Assembly (NCBI GenBank): GCA_002350765.1 | Contig: DEFK01000007.1 | Location: 1-21,065, forward strand | Direction of reading: 5' to 3' | Length of the DNA stretch: 21,065 bases | Source: Ruminococcaceae bacterium UBA2854 | GTDB taxonomy: Bacteria; Bacillota; Clostridia; Oscillospirales; Acutalibacteraceae | Shown: piece after piece, positions 13,839-20,987 of the stretch | Layout of the letters: the number at the start of each line of letters is the position of its first letter | Position numbering within the stretch: the first letter of the stretch is position 1 | The notes under the pieces: generated by a model | Seen by the model: only the letters and a program-made list of their open reading frames with translations | Told to the model about the DNA's origin: nothing | The model's database searches: none | Position numbers and translations under genes: made by a program

Positions 13839-14960
13839 CTAAATATTTATATTAATAAACTTTTTGATTTCTCGTGCTAATCCCTTCGATAGTAAATAAG
13901 GCACACCATTTCCTATTGTTTTGAACATTTCACTTTTCGATAATGTTTTAGGTATTTTAAATTCCTTAGGCAAAGATTGAATAGCTAATGCTTCTGATAC
14001 TGAAATTCTTCTTGCCTTATACGGATGCAAATGCACTTCGTTATTTCCATATGCAGCAGTGGGAGAGTATCTCCATCTATGAAGGCGCTTAAAAGACTTA
14101 CGGCTTACATCACCCTCAAATATAGTATTAAATCGATCCATTGATTTTGGTTTAAAAAAATCATTACTGTTATAATGGTTGTATACATCGTTTTTTTGAA
14201 ACCAATACTCAACCGTTAACTTCTCAATGATTGAGTTTGGTTTTTCAAGAGAACTATCAACAGAAAAAGGAGATGTATCCGGCCATTTGTTTGCTTTTAC
14301 CCTTTCAAGAGAATACTCGGATTTATTTCCCCAATTAAAATTGGCTTTTAGTATTTTTCTGGCTTCTTTTTTTTCATCATTCACAAGATTACTTTTAACA
14401 GCAAAAAGTATTATTCGCTCCCTGTCTTGGGGTACTCCATATTCCAATGAATTAACAAGTTTATCAGTATATACATAACCTTTTCTTGAAAATGCCCTCT
14501 TAAGCTTTTTGTATTCTTCACGATGTTTTTTTGTAGCCCATAACCCTTTTACATTTTCAAAGACAAAGAAATCCGGTTCATAAGTTAGTATAATTCTTTT
14601 ATAAGTACTTGTAAGTCTTCCGTTTTGTCCGGTTATTCCTTTATTTTTCCCGGCAACAGAAAAATCAGGACAGGGAGGTCCGCCAATAAAGCCAACCAAT
14701 CCGTTTTGACGAGATTTTGCCATATTTTGTAAAAACTGAACTTTTTTCTTACCACGCAATAACTCGTTGATATCTCCACAAAAGTAACCAAATTTAGGCT
14801 CTTTTATATTCATCTGTTTACGTGAATACTTATATGCATTTAAAAAAGATTCGTTAAATTCATTTACATAATCTATGTGGAATCCCTCTTTTTCAAATCC
14901 AAGATCTAAAAAACCCGCGCCCGAAAAAAACGAAAAAATATTTAAATTTCTTTTATTCAT
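13839..14960 (-). CDS. DNA (cytosine-5) methyltransferase
   Basis: The enzyme transfers a methyl group from S-adenosylmethionine to C5 of cytosine in DNA. The 373-aa protein shows the main motifs in order: I, FFSGAGFLDLGF at 11-22; IV, GGPPCPDFS at 93-101 with catalytic C97; VI, FENVKG at 134-139; VIII, QDRERIILFAV at 178-188; IX, RRISVSEALAIQSLP at 317-331; X, GNGVP at 350-354. The residue after the catalytic PC is Pro where many enzymes have Gln. The target-recognition region is about 190-316; its DNA sequence cannot be predicted. AAAGGA lies 8 nt before the ATG. No matching restriction endonuclease is adjacent: the downstream genes are the NTase-like and DUF262 proteins, and upstream, across 68 bp, is the AlwI-like endonuclease, which has its own adenine methylases. 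Confidence 0.93.
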   Translation of the reverse strand: MNKRNLNIFSFFSGAGFLDLGFEKEGFHIDYVNEFNESFLNAYKYSRKQMNIKEPKFGYFCGDINELLRGKKKVQFLQNMAKSRQNGLVGFIGGPPCPDFSVAGKNKGITGQNGRLTSTYKRIILTYEPDFFVFENVKGLWATKKHREEYKKLKRAFSRKGYVYTDKLVNSLEYGVPQDRERIILFAVKSNLVNDEKKEARKILKANFNWGNKSEYSLERVKANKWPDTSPFSVDSSLEKPNSIIEKLTVEYWFQKNDVYNHYNSNDFFKPKSMDRFNTIFEGDVSRKSFKRLHRWRYSPTAAYGNNEVHLHPYKARRISVSEALAIQSLPKEFKIPKTLSKSEMFKTIGNGVPYLLSKGLAREIKKFININI

Positions 14961-15028
14961 AAAGTTAATCCTTTTTGCTAATAAAATTCCATTGGTTTTT
15001 AAGTATTTCGTTCTATTCGTTGCCGAGT

Positions 15029-17020
15029 TTACTCTTTACTTGTTAATGGTTTTTTAATATTTAAGTCATACCACTGATGAGGAGGATTATCGGCATCAAA
15101 CGCATTATTAAATATTCTATATAACTCATTATAGTGTAACCCAAGCATAATAACTGTAATTAATTCTGATGTTTGTAACGGAACGATCTTCATCCCATCT
15201 ACACTTTTAGTATAATCCTGTGTGTCGTAGAATGGCATATTCTTTCTTCCTCTGAAATCTGCGATAACATTTATATCAAGATATGTCGTTGCAAAAACGC
15301 AATAGGAATTCAGATTACCTGTTCTGATAAGGTGTCTGCCCAAGTGTCTGGAAACAGGTTCCATTTCCATTCGTCTTTGATTAGTGTTATCCGCTAAGGT
15401 TGCTTCAAGGAGCAGTGTGTGTGCAGGATAATACTCTGTTTCGGGATATTCATATACAATATCTGCTTCACCACCGGCAGCGTGTGTTTTGGGTAAGAGA
15501 TCAGCGTCAAGAGACAATTTCATATAATCAAGAATCTTACCCTGTCTTTCGCTGATTTTATACCAGAGAATACCTAACACATATTCAAAGATAGTCGGAA
15601 TGTCTGCGTTTTCCGTTACCATACTCTTTATTCCAGCGTCGTTTCTGCTTTCAAAATATTCGAGTAGAGTTACAATGATTTCATCGGTAAACTTCGTATC
15701 AATCAAATGCTGTAATCTACGATAGCGGTTATCCTCCAGCACATTTCTGGCTTCGCCTATTGTAGCGACATTTGTACCGAGTTCAGTATTAACGCCTGCA
15801 ATTACAGTATCCTCATTAATTACAAGGCAATCGGCAATCTCAACCAGCTCACTATCTTCAAACAATATGTCACAAGCTGTGTAGGCATAATTGTGCAGCT
15901 CATCAGCAACTGAATTAAAGAAGTGTTTTGGAATAATATCCAGCTTTATAATGCTGTCCTCAAACAGAATAATATCCGTAGTTCGGATGTATCGTCTGTT
16001 CAAATCAAGGTAATCGGATAAAGTTGCCTTTGCCTTAAACAAGTGCATTGTTTTAAAGAAAACGGTCTTGTATTCTGATTCCGTTGATAAACCTGCAAAA
16101 GCAGTATGCTTCAAACAAGCAACCGAATTCTTCTCAATGGCTTTTTTTGAAGAAGTATTGAATAAATACTTTCTCCACAACTTGCCTATCTTTTTATTCT
16201 TAAAACTCTTAGTTGCAGAGAAGATAAGCGGAATTCTAGAGTTGTCATGATTGACGTAAACAGAATATAACTCATCATAAAGACGAAGATATGGCTTGTC
16301 ATAGTTTCTGCTTTTTCGGTTTAGTCCTATTTCACAAAACAATTCTTCTGAAACTTCGTTTGTCAAGAATTTGTTAAGTGCAGATTGATAGTTGTCCATT
16401 TCAAGCAATCTGTTTATAATAATACCATCAAATGAAGCTGTATGATTCCGGCAAGCTTGAATACCTTCAATTATCTGCTCAGTATATTCATTACTGGTAC
16501 ATAAGGGGAGTAAATAAGTGAACTCATCTAATGATAAATAATCAACTTTTGAAAGGACATAGAGCAATACAATTAATGGTCTTACAAGAGAGCTATCAAC
16601 ATTGTTATATGTTTTTAGGAGCTGACGCAGATACAAGAAACTATCTTTAGGGACCTGGAAAAAGTTATCCGAAGAAAAATCATTTGATTTACTGATTTCT
16701 AACAGTGCTCTACCTGCTTCGGTTAGTTTGCGATTCTCATCAATGATACCAATATCAACTAAGCCAGAGGTCTTTTCACGAGCATCCTTTGGCTTATTCT
16801 TTGCGCTTCCAACAACAAACCCTTTATCTTTCATAAAATCATAATAACGAGTTTGTGTTTCTTTATTGCGTAACCAGTTTACTTCTTGATATTCTGGCAA
16901 CAACCAGAACTCATCAAGCAACGCAAGCTGTTCCTCAATGCTCTTATTAAAATTTTTGGTTCTAAAGCTAGTTGTGCCTAACGCCCAGCAAAAACTCTTA
17001 TAAGGTATCTCGTATGGCAT
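15029..17020 (-). CDS. AlwI-family type IIS restriction endonuclease
   Basis: The 663-aa protein fits the AlwI family, whose prototype recognises GGATC and cuts a few bases to one side. Its opening (CWALGTTSFRTKNFN at about 11-25, then a conserved EEQLALLDEFW) is characteristic. The probable catalytic region is C-terminal: GGEADI at 516-521, LLLEATL at 536-542, and the family block QRRMEMEPVSRHLGRHL at about 548-564. The Glu-x-Thr replaces the usual Glu-x-Lys of PD-(D/E)xK enzymes, a variation that may be normal for this family. The ATG at 17020 has GAGGGA about 8 nt upstream. It starts 10 bp after the second methylase gene, forming a methylase-methylase-nuclease operon. The exact recognition sequence is inferred from family only. 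Confidence 0.88.
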   Translation of the reverse strand: MPYEIPYKSFCWALGTTSFRTKNFNKSIEEQLALLDEFWLLPEYQEVNWLRNKETQTRYYDFMKDKGFVVGSAKNKPKDAREKTSGLVDIGIIDENRKLTEAGRALLEISKSNDFSSDNFFQVPKDSFLYLRQLLKTYNNVDSSLVRPLIVLLYVLSKVDYLSLDEFTYLLPLCTSNEYTEQIIEGIQACRNHTASFDGIIINRLLEMDNYQSALNKFLTNEVSEELFCEIGLNRKSRNYDKPYLRLYDELYSVYVNHDNSRIPLIFSATKSFKNKKIGKLWRKYLFNTSSKKAIEKNSVACLKHTAFAGLSTESEYKTVFFKTMHLFKAKATLSDYLDLNRRYIRTTDIILFEDSIIKLDIIPKHFFNSVADELHNYAYTACDILFEDSELVEIADCLVINEDTVIAGVNTELGTNVATIGEARNVLEDNRYRRLQHLIDTKFTDEIIVTLLEYFESRNDAGIKSMVTENADIPTIFEYVLGILWYKISERQGKILDYMKLSLDADLLPKTHAAGGEADIVYEYPETEYYPAHTLLLEATLADNTNQRRMEMEPVSRHLGRHLIRTGNLNSYCVFATTYLDINVIADFRGRKNMPFYDTQDYTKSVDGMKIVPLQTSELITVIMLGLHYNELYRIFNNAFDADNPPHQWYDLNIKKPLTSKE

Positions 17021-17030
17021 AATTTTTCCC

Positions 17031-17972
17031 TCAGTAATTTGTAATCAAAACTTCTTCGCTTTTAGTTTGTTTATCTTTGGTCTGGTAATTTGAATTTGAA
17101 TAGCCGTAATTTAGACTATGAACAGTAAATTTATCCCTATTTTTATCAAGCCAAGCGATCAATATATGGTTTTCTTTGCCTTTGCTCCGTAGAACATTTG
17201 ATAGGGCAAATCGAATACCTCTGCCGTTAAGATAATCTAGAAATTGGAGTAGGTCTTTTTCGTGATCTTCATTCCAACCGTCTTGTTCATTATATGTAGC
17301 GCAGGTAATCAAATAGGGCGGATCCAAATAGACAAAATCTCTATTGGTCAACGCAGAAACATCAAAATCTGTAAAGCTCACACAAGTAAAACGACAATCT
17401 TGAAGCTGTAATCTATCAATGAAGTCAGACAGTTTGCTTTGCATTTTTTTGTTGAAATCTCTTTTTCCTACCGGCAAGTTATATTCGCCTTTGGCGTTAA
17501 ATCGGATTTGATTATTAAAGGCATATACAATCAGAACATATAGCATAAGGTAATAATAGTAATCCTCTTGTTTATGATGATTGAAATCGTCACGCAGTTT
17601 CAAAAACCGCTCTTTATTATAACTACCGACACCTTTGCCGCTCTCGCAATGATAATAATCATATCCGTGTTCACACACAAGAGATAAATCGTAGTCCTTA
17701 ATTATCTTAAAAATCAGCTCAAAAATAACATCTTTATCAAGGTTCTTAAAGGTATTGAAAAGATAGAATAAATGCTCGTCAACATCATTGTAAATTACTC
17801 TTTTGGAATCTATGTTAATGCCGACATTGCAGCCGCCGCAGAATAGGTCGACAAAGCAATCTATCTCTTTCGGAAAAAGAGGTAAGATTTGCGGGAGCAG
17901 CTTATATTTGCCGCCTGTATAGTTAAGCGGCGATTGTATTAGTTGTGTATCAATTAATTGAAACATCTGCAT
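17031..17972 (-). CDS. D12-class DNA adenine methyltransferase (second of the pair)
   Basis: This N6-adenine methyltransferase of the Dam/MboI type has 313 aa. NYTGGKYKLL at 17-26 is the AdoMet-binding motif X, DLFCGGCNVG at 42-51 is motif I, and YLDPPYLIT at about 215-223 is the catalytic motif IV. It would protect one strand of the non-palindromic AlwI-type site while its neighbour protects the other. The ATG at 17972 overlaps the end of the upstream methylase by 19 bp (or 13 bp if the ATG at 17966 is used), suggesting translational coupling, since the ribosome site is weak. It ends 10 bp before the endonuclease gene. Motif order (I, target region, IV) is that of the alpha group. Confidence 0.92.
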   Translation of the reverse strand: MQMFQLIDTQLIQSPLNYTGGKYKLLPQILPLFPKEIDCFVDLFCGGCNVGINIDSKRVIYNDVDEHLFYLFNTFKNLDKDVIFELIFKIIKDYDLSLVCEHGYDYYHCESGKGVGSYNKERFLKLRDDFNHHKQEDYYYYLMLYVLIVYAFNNQIRFNAKGEYNLPVGKRDFNKKMQSKLSDFIDRLQLQDCRFTCVSFTDFDVSALTNRDFVYLDPPYLITCATYNEQDGWNEDHEKDLLQFLDYLNGRGIRFALSNVLRSKGKENHILIAWLDKNRDKFTVHSLNYGYSNSNYQTKDKQTKSEEVLITNY

Positions 17973-18994
17973 AAAAACAATCTTTCTTGATTATCGTCAA
18001 TATCTGATTTTCCCGTTGTAAAAGCCTTATAACTCTCCGAAAAGACTTTCACTTCTCCCTTTTGTTTCAAGATACGCAGAATATCATCGTCTGATATCTT
18101 CGCATTTGATCTGTCATTACCTTTTGCAGCCATATTGTTGTATGAAAGCAAAATATATTTTGCATTAATATCCTTTATTAGTTGTTCAAATGCTTCTGTA
18201 GCCGATTGTGTACAATACTTGCTTTTCATAGTGCTGCGATCCATCTTTTTCGCTACGCCAAACACTTCAGGCTTTTCCCAACGAGCAACGTTCTCTAATA
18301 GATGATAGGCGTCACAGTATTGCCTGGAATTATATGGTGGATCAATATACACTAAATCTGCAGTTATATTCTTCACTAACTCGTTAGCGTCAGTATTATA
18401 GCATTGATTATCAACATTATTATGAACCTCTGCTAAAGGTACATATAATTCAAGTGTTTTATAAAATAATACGCCTTTTCTATAAGCGTCATAATGACCA
18501 CAAGTGTTAGCGATTTTATCCATAGCATAAAGAAGAGAGGTAATCAAAATCGCTCGCTCTCTTTTATTGATACTGCCACACGCATATAAGCTTTCAATAT
18601 CTTCTCTTATGTAGCCTATTTTTGCACAATCATCCCTGCTAAAATATGTATCTGAGAAATTGTCGGTCATATAGTTATCTTCTAAATCACTCAAGGAATT
18701 ATAACGTAAGACACAATCTATGATGATTTGAGGATCATATTCCTCTGCACTAAACCAAGCATAATTACAAATATAGTTGCTATACATTAAATCGTTTGTA
18801 ATAACAACCTTATCTGTAAATGCAGAAGAGACCGCACCTGTTCCGGCAAAAATATCGGCAATCATTTCAATATCAGGGCACTCATCATTGACAACTCTCG
18901 TAATAAAAGGCAATAATTTATACTTATTACCTAAATACCGTCTGTTGTTAATCAATGATGTCTTATATTCATTTGTTTTAACAGCAACAGCCAT
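17954..18994 (-). CDS. D12-class DNA adenine methyltransferase (first of the pair)
   Basis: This N6-adenine methyltransferase is about 346 aa from the ATG at 18994. RRYLGNKYKLL at 18-28 is motif X, DIFAGTGAV at 47-55 is motif I, and YIDPPYNSRQY at about 216-226 is motif IV. It is only distantly like the next gene, as expected if the two recognise the two different strands (GGATC and GATCC in the AlwI prototype). The frame also opens at a GTG at 19003, but GGTGAG 5 nt before the ATG favours 18994. It is the first gene of the six-gene cluster and the one nearest the likely promoter. Protection genes come before the endonuclease, which fits the need to methylate the host first after transfer. 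Confidence 0.92.
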   Translation of the reverse strand: MAVAVKTNEYKTSLINNRRYLGNKYKLLPFITRVVNDECPDIEMIADIFAGTGAVSSAFTDKVVITNDLMYSNYICNYAWFSAEEYDPQIIIDCVLRYNSLSDLEDNYMTDNFSDTYFSRDDCAKIGYIREDIESLYACGSINKRERAILITSLLYAMDKIANTCGHYDAYRKGVLFYKTLELYVPLAEVHNNVDNQCYNTDANELVKNITADLVYIDPPYNSRQYCDAYHLLENVARWEKPEVFGVAKKMDRSTMKSKYCTQSATEAFEQLIKDINAKYILLSYNNMAAKGNDRSNAKISDDDILRILKQKGEVKVFSESYKAFTTGKSDIDDNQERLFLCRCFN

Positions 18995-19033
18995 TTCTCT
19001 CACCCAAACATATTATCATTAGAGCTTTACAAC

Positions 19034-19052
19034 TGATAATATCATTATATCA
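19034..19052 (-). promoter_or_regulatory. Likely promoter region of the defence cluster with an overlapping palindrome
   Basis: On the minus strand TATAAT (19044-19049) is a perfect -10, but no good -35 lies 16-18 bp upstream. The -10 sits in an imperfect palindrome, TGATAATAT-C-ATTATATCA (7 of 9 pairs), which could be an operator. The leader would be about 45 nt. No controller-protein gene lies in the cluster. Confidence 0.4.
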
Positions 19053-19184
19053 TTTCGGCTGTCCTATAAAACGGACTTTGTTATGATAATCAGTAAACAA
19101 CTCTACTGGAATATAAATACTCATAATAATTATATAGTTTTATACGATATAAGTCAAATAAAAAAACTGTTACATATATGATTT

Positions 19185-19216
19185 GAGGACAACAAGTGTT
19201 GCTACCTGTTGTCCTC
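19185..19216. repeat. Perfect inverted repeat past tnpV
   Basis: GAGGACAACA and TGTTGTCCTC are perfect 10-bp arms around a 12-nt loop, 7 bp past the tnpV stop codon. No T-run follows on either strand, so it is not a standard terminator. It marks the border between the defence cluster and the mobilisation genes. Confidence 0.65.
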
Positions 19217-19223
19217 TACGATA

Positions 19224-19601
19224 TTAGGTATAAATCAACTCTGTGTTCACAATCTCTGTTGCTCGGTTGCGGATATTGTTCATTTTCTGCACCCACAGCA
19301 TTTGATTTTCAGCTTTAAGCTGTTCGGTTATGCCTTCTTTTTCGGAAAGTTGTTTTACTACCCGAAAAAAGAGTTCCTCCGCCTGCTTGTCAATGTCGAC
19401 GAGGTAATCGGTCAGCTCGCAGCTCGTCAGCAGATTGATATAGCGGATTTTATGGTGTTGCTTGATATACCGCAAATGCCTCTTACCCCAAACGCCGATT
19501 TTAACCTTTGGCTGTTCGGGGAGCGTAAGGCACGGCAAATAATAATCGCCCTGCAACTGATATTTGATACCTGTCTGTTCGTTGTAAATCTCTTTTTTCA
19601 T
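19224..19601 (-). CDS. tnpV: TnpV family protein
   Basis: The 125-aa protein matches the TnpV family, first named in the clostridial mobilisable transposon Tn4451 and common in Firmicutes mobile elements. Characteristic stretches are GDYYLPCLTLP near residue 19, GVWGKRHLRYIKQHH at about 37-51, the LLTSCELTDYL region, and the C-terminal LKAENQMLWVQKMNNIRNRA. The function is unknown and no catalytic motif is visible; the second half is helical and could be a coiled coil. The ATG at 19601 has AAAGG about 10 nt upstream and lies 26 bp after the relaxase gene, so the two form one operon. Its presence supports a clostridial mobile element rather than a chromosomal origin for this end. Confidence 0.85.
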   Translation of the reverse strand: MKKEIYNEQTGIKYQLQGDYYLPCLTLPEQPKVKIGVWGKRHLRYIKQHHKIRYINLLTSCELTDYLVDIDKQAEELFFRVVKQLSEKEGITEQLKAENQMLWVQKMNNIRNRATEIVNTELIYT

Positions 19602-19627
19602 TTTCCATCAACCTTTCTATGATTATT

Positions 19628-20782
19628 TTAGCGTTCACCACGCTGGTTTGACCTTTTTATGCCTCTTGCCTGTATTATAAAATCTTCAAGTGTTTTTCTT
19701 CCGAAAGTCCTTTGAAGAAACTGATATGCTTTGTTTTGCTCTCTCAGCGTTTCATTTGTTTCTTTAAGTCTGGAGTTTAGGAACCTGAGGTTCTTGTTTT
19801 CCTTGTGCAGCCGAGCATTTGCGTTATTGATACGATGATAATCCTCCCAACCCTCATAGCTTTTGGCAAGTACAGTTCTAACGAGAGATTTCAACCTATT
19901 TATTAATGGTTCTACAATCTTTTTCTTGTAACTCTTCGCCGACATTAAGCCCTGTGGCTCAGGAAGTTGATAATTTGGACTTTCATCAAGCTGCTGTTCG
20001 ACATCATCAAGATAGATTTGTGTTTCCTTGATTTTGTCGACCGTCTCTTTTAAGCCGTTGACCTCCAGCTTCTTTTCTTCTATTTGTTCTTCAAGCTCAA
20101 CGACTTCTTTAGCTCGTTCCTGCTTTTTGTAATCAAGGACAGACATGTGCTGCTCGTGAGTACCTTTTTGTTCCCACTCGATTCCGTGTTGCTCCATAAT
20201 CTGAGCAAGGACTTTCTTTTCGGAAAGTACCCAGCGGTTCAGTTCGTTGTCGCTCTTGCCCTGACCTTTGAACCCCATATTGATCATAGCCTGTTTCAGA
20301 GACACCCTTGTTTCTAAACCGCGTTTACTTCCGGTAGTAAACGGTACAAAGTCTATATGAATATGCGGCGTGGCTTCGTCCATATGCAAGTGAGCCGAGA
20401 ACACTCTCAGGTAAGGATTCCGCTCTTGGAAGCCCCGATAGTATTTGTCGAGGACTGTCCTCGCAAGCTCGGCGTATTCTCCCGTCGCTGACATATCGTC
20501 CTTGTTGCCAATTTGGAAGATGATTTCGTGGAATAATTTTTCCTGTTTCCCGGACTCGATATGCTTGTAGTAATCGGAAATCTTTCTGTCCTTGCGTTTC
20601 TGTTTATCGTTGTACTGTTTCAGAGCTTCATCAAACAGTTCGTGATAAACTTTCTTGATTGGCTCGTTGCAGTAATCTATATTCAAGTGGGTGCGCTCGC
20701 TGTCCACATTCTCCGCTGTAAAGCTGCGGCTGTTGTGCGTGACGGAGCCTTTACCCACCATTGCGCTGATCGTTCTCTTCAT
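19628..20782 (-). CDS. mob: MobV/Pre-type relaxase (plasmid mobilisation/recombination protein)
   Basis: This relaxase would nick oriT and lead a single strand into a recipient, using the transfer machinery of a co-resident conjugative element. The 384-aa protein belongs to the Mob/Pre family, like TnpZ of Tn4451. The N-terminal HNSRS at 16-20 matches the family's HNxR motif. HLHMDEATPHIHID at 131-144 is the metal-binding HxDExTPHxH motif. The catalytic part covers about 1-215. The rest is charged and helical, with coiled coils at about 215-260 and 320-355. GAGGT lies 6 nt before the ATG at 20782. No coupling protein or secretion gene is in the window, so it would be mobilised in trans. tnpV follows it. 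Base composition is intermediate between the core chromosome and the defence cluster. Confidence 0.92.
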   Translation of the reverse strand: MKRTISAMVGKGSVTHNSRSFTAENVDSERTHLNIDYCNEPIKKVYHELFDEALKQYNDKQKRKDRKISDYYKHIESGKQEKLFHEIIFQIGNKDDMSATGEYAELARTVLDKYYRGFQERNPYLRVFSAHLHMDEATPHIHIDFVPFTTGSKRGLETRVSLKQAMINMGFKGQGKSDNELNRWVLSEKKVLAQIMEQHGIEWEQKGTHEQHMSVLDYKKQERAKEVVELEEQIEEKKLEVNGLKETVDKIKETQIYLDDVEQQLDESPNYQLPEPQGLMSAKSYKKKIVEPLINRLKSLVRTVLAKSYEGWEDYHRINNANARLHKENKNLRFLNSRLKETNETLREQNKAYQFLQRTFGRKTLEDFIIQARGIKRSNQRGER

Positions 20783-20824
20783 TTATCTACCTCAAATCTG
20801 TAATTATTTTCAGCTATCTTTTTA

Positions 20825-20968
20825 CTGAGTTGCTTACTCAGGTTCTGTTACTCTTGTCAAGAGTAACGCAAAAGCACTTTTGACAGCAGAGCCATCAAAA
20901 ATGCAACCTGCGAGCAGGTTTTGCGCTCTCCGAGGGGCAGGGATTGCTTTTTGAAAAAAGCACCCTGC
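20825..20968 (-). other. Candidate oriT: cluster of inverted repeats upstream of the relaxase
   Basis: Four inverted repeats occur in 144 bp: CTGAGT/ACTCAG (20825-20841); GTTACTCTTG/CAAGAGTAAC with a 1-nt loop (20847-20867); AACCTGC/GCAGGTT with a 2-nt loop (20905-20920); and GCAGGG plus TGCTTTTT paired with AAAAAGCA plus CCCTGC (20937-20968). MobV-family oriTs typically lie just upstream of the mob gene and contain such hairpins. The nick site is not identified. Confidence 0.6.
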
Positions 20969-20987
20969 ACCCAGCAAAAACTTTAGT

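Noticed and set aside
11994..14960. A BREX, DISARM, GmrSD or Ssp system
   Set aside because: None of the needed large helicase, PglX/PglZ, phospholipase-like, DUF1524 nuclease or sulfur-modification genes is present; only a DUF262 domain is shared with some of them.
11994..19003. Avoidance of GGATC sites inside the defence cluster
   Set aside because: A by-eye scan found about eight GGATC/GATCC sites, for example near 12,147, 13,563, 17,320 and 18,337, which is about what its AT-rich composition would give, so no depletion is apparent.
19209..19622. A plus-strand gene opposite tnpV
   Set aside because: It is the antisense of a gene with clear family identity, and it has no ribosome site or recognisable protein motif.
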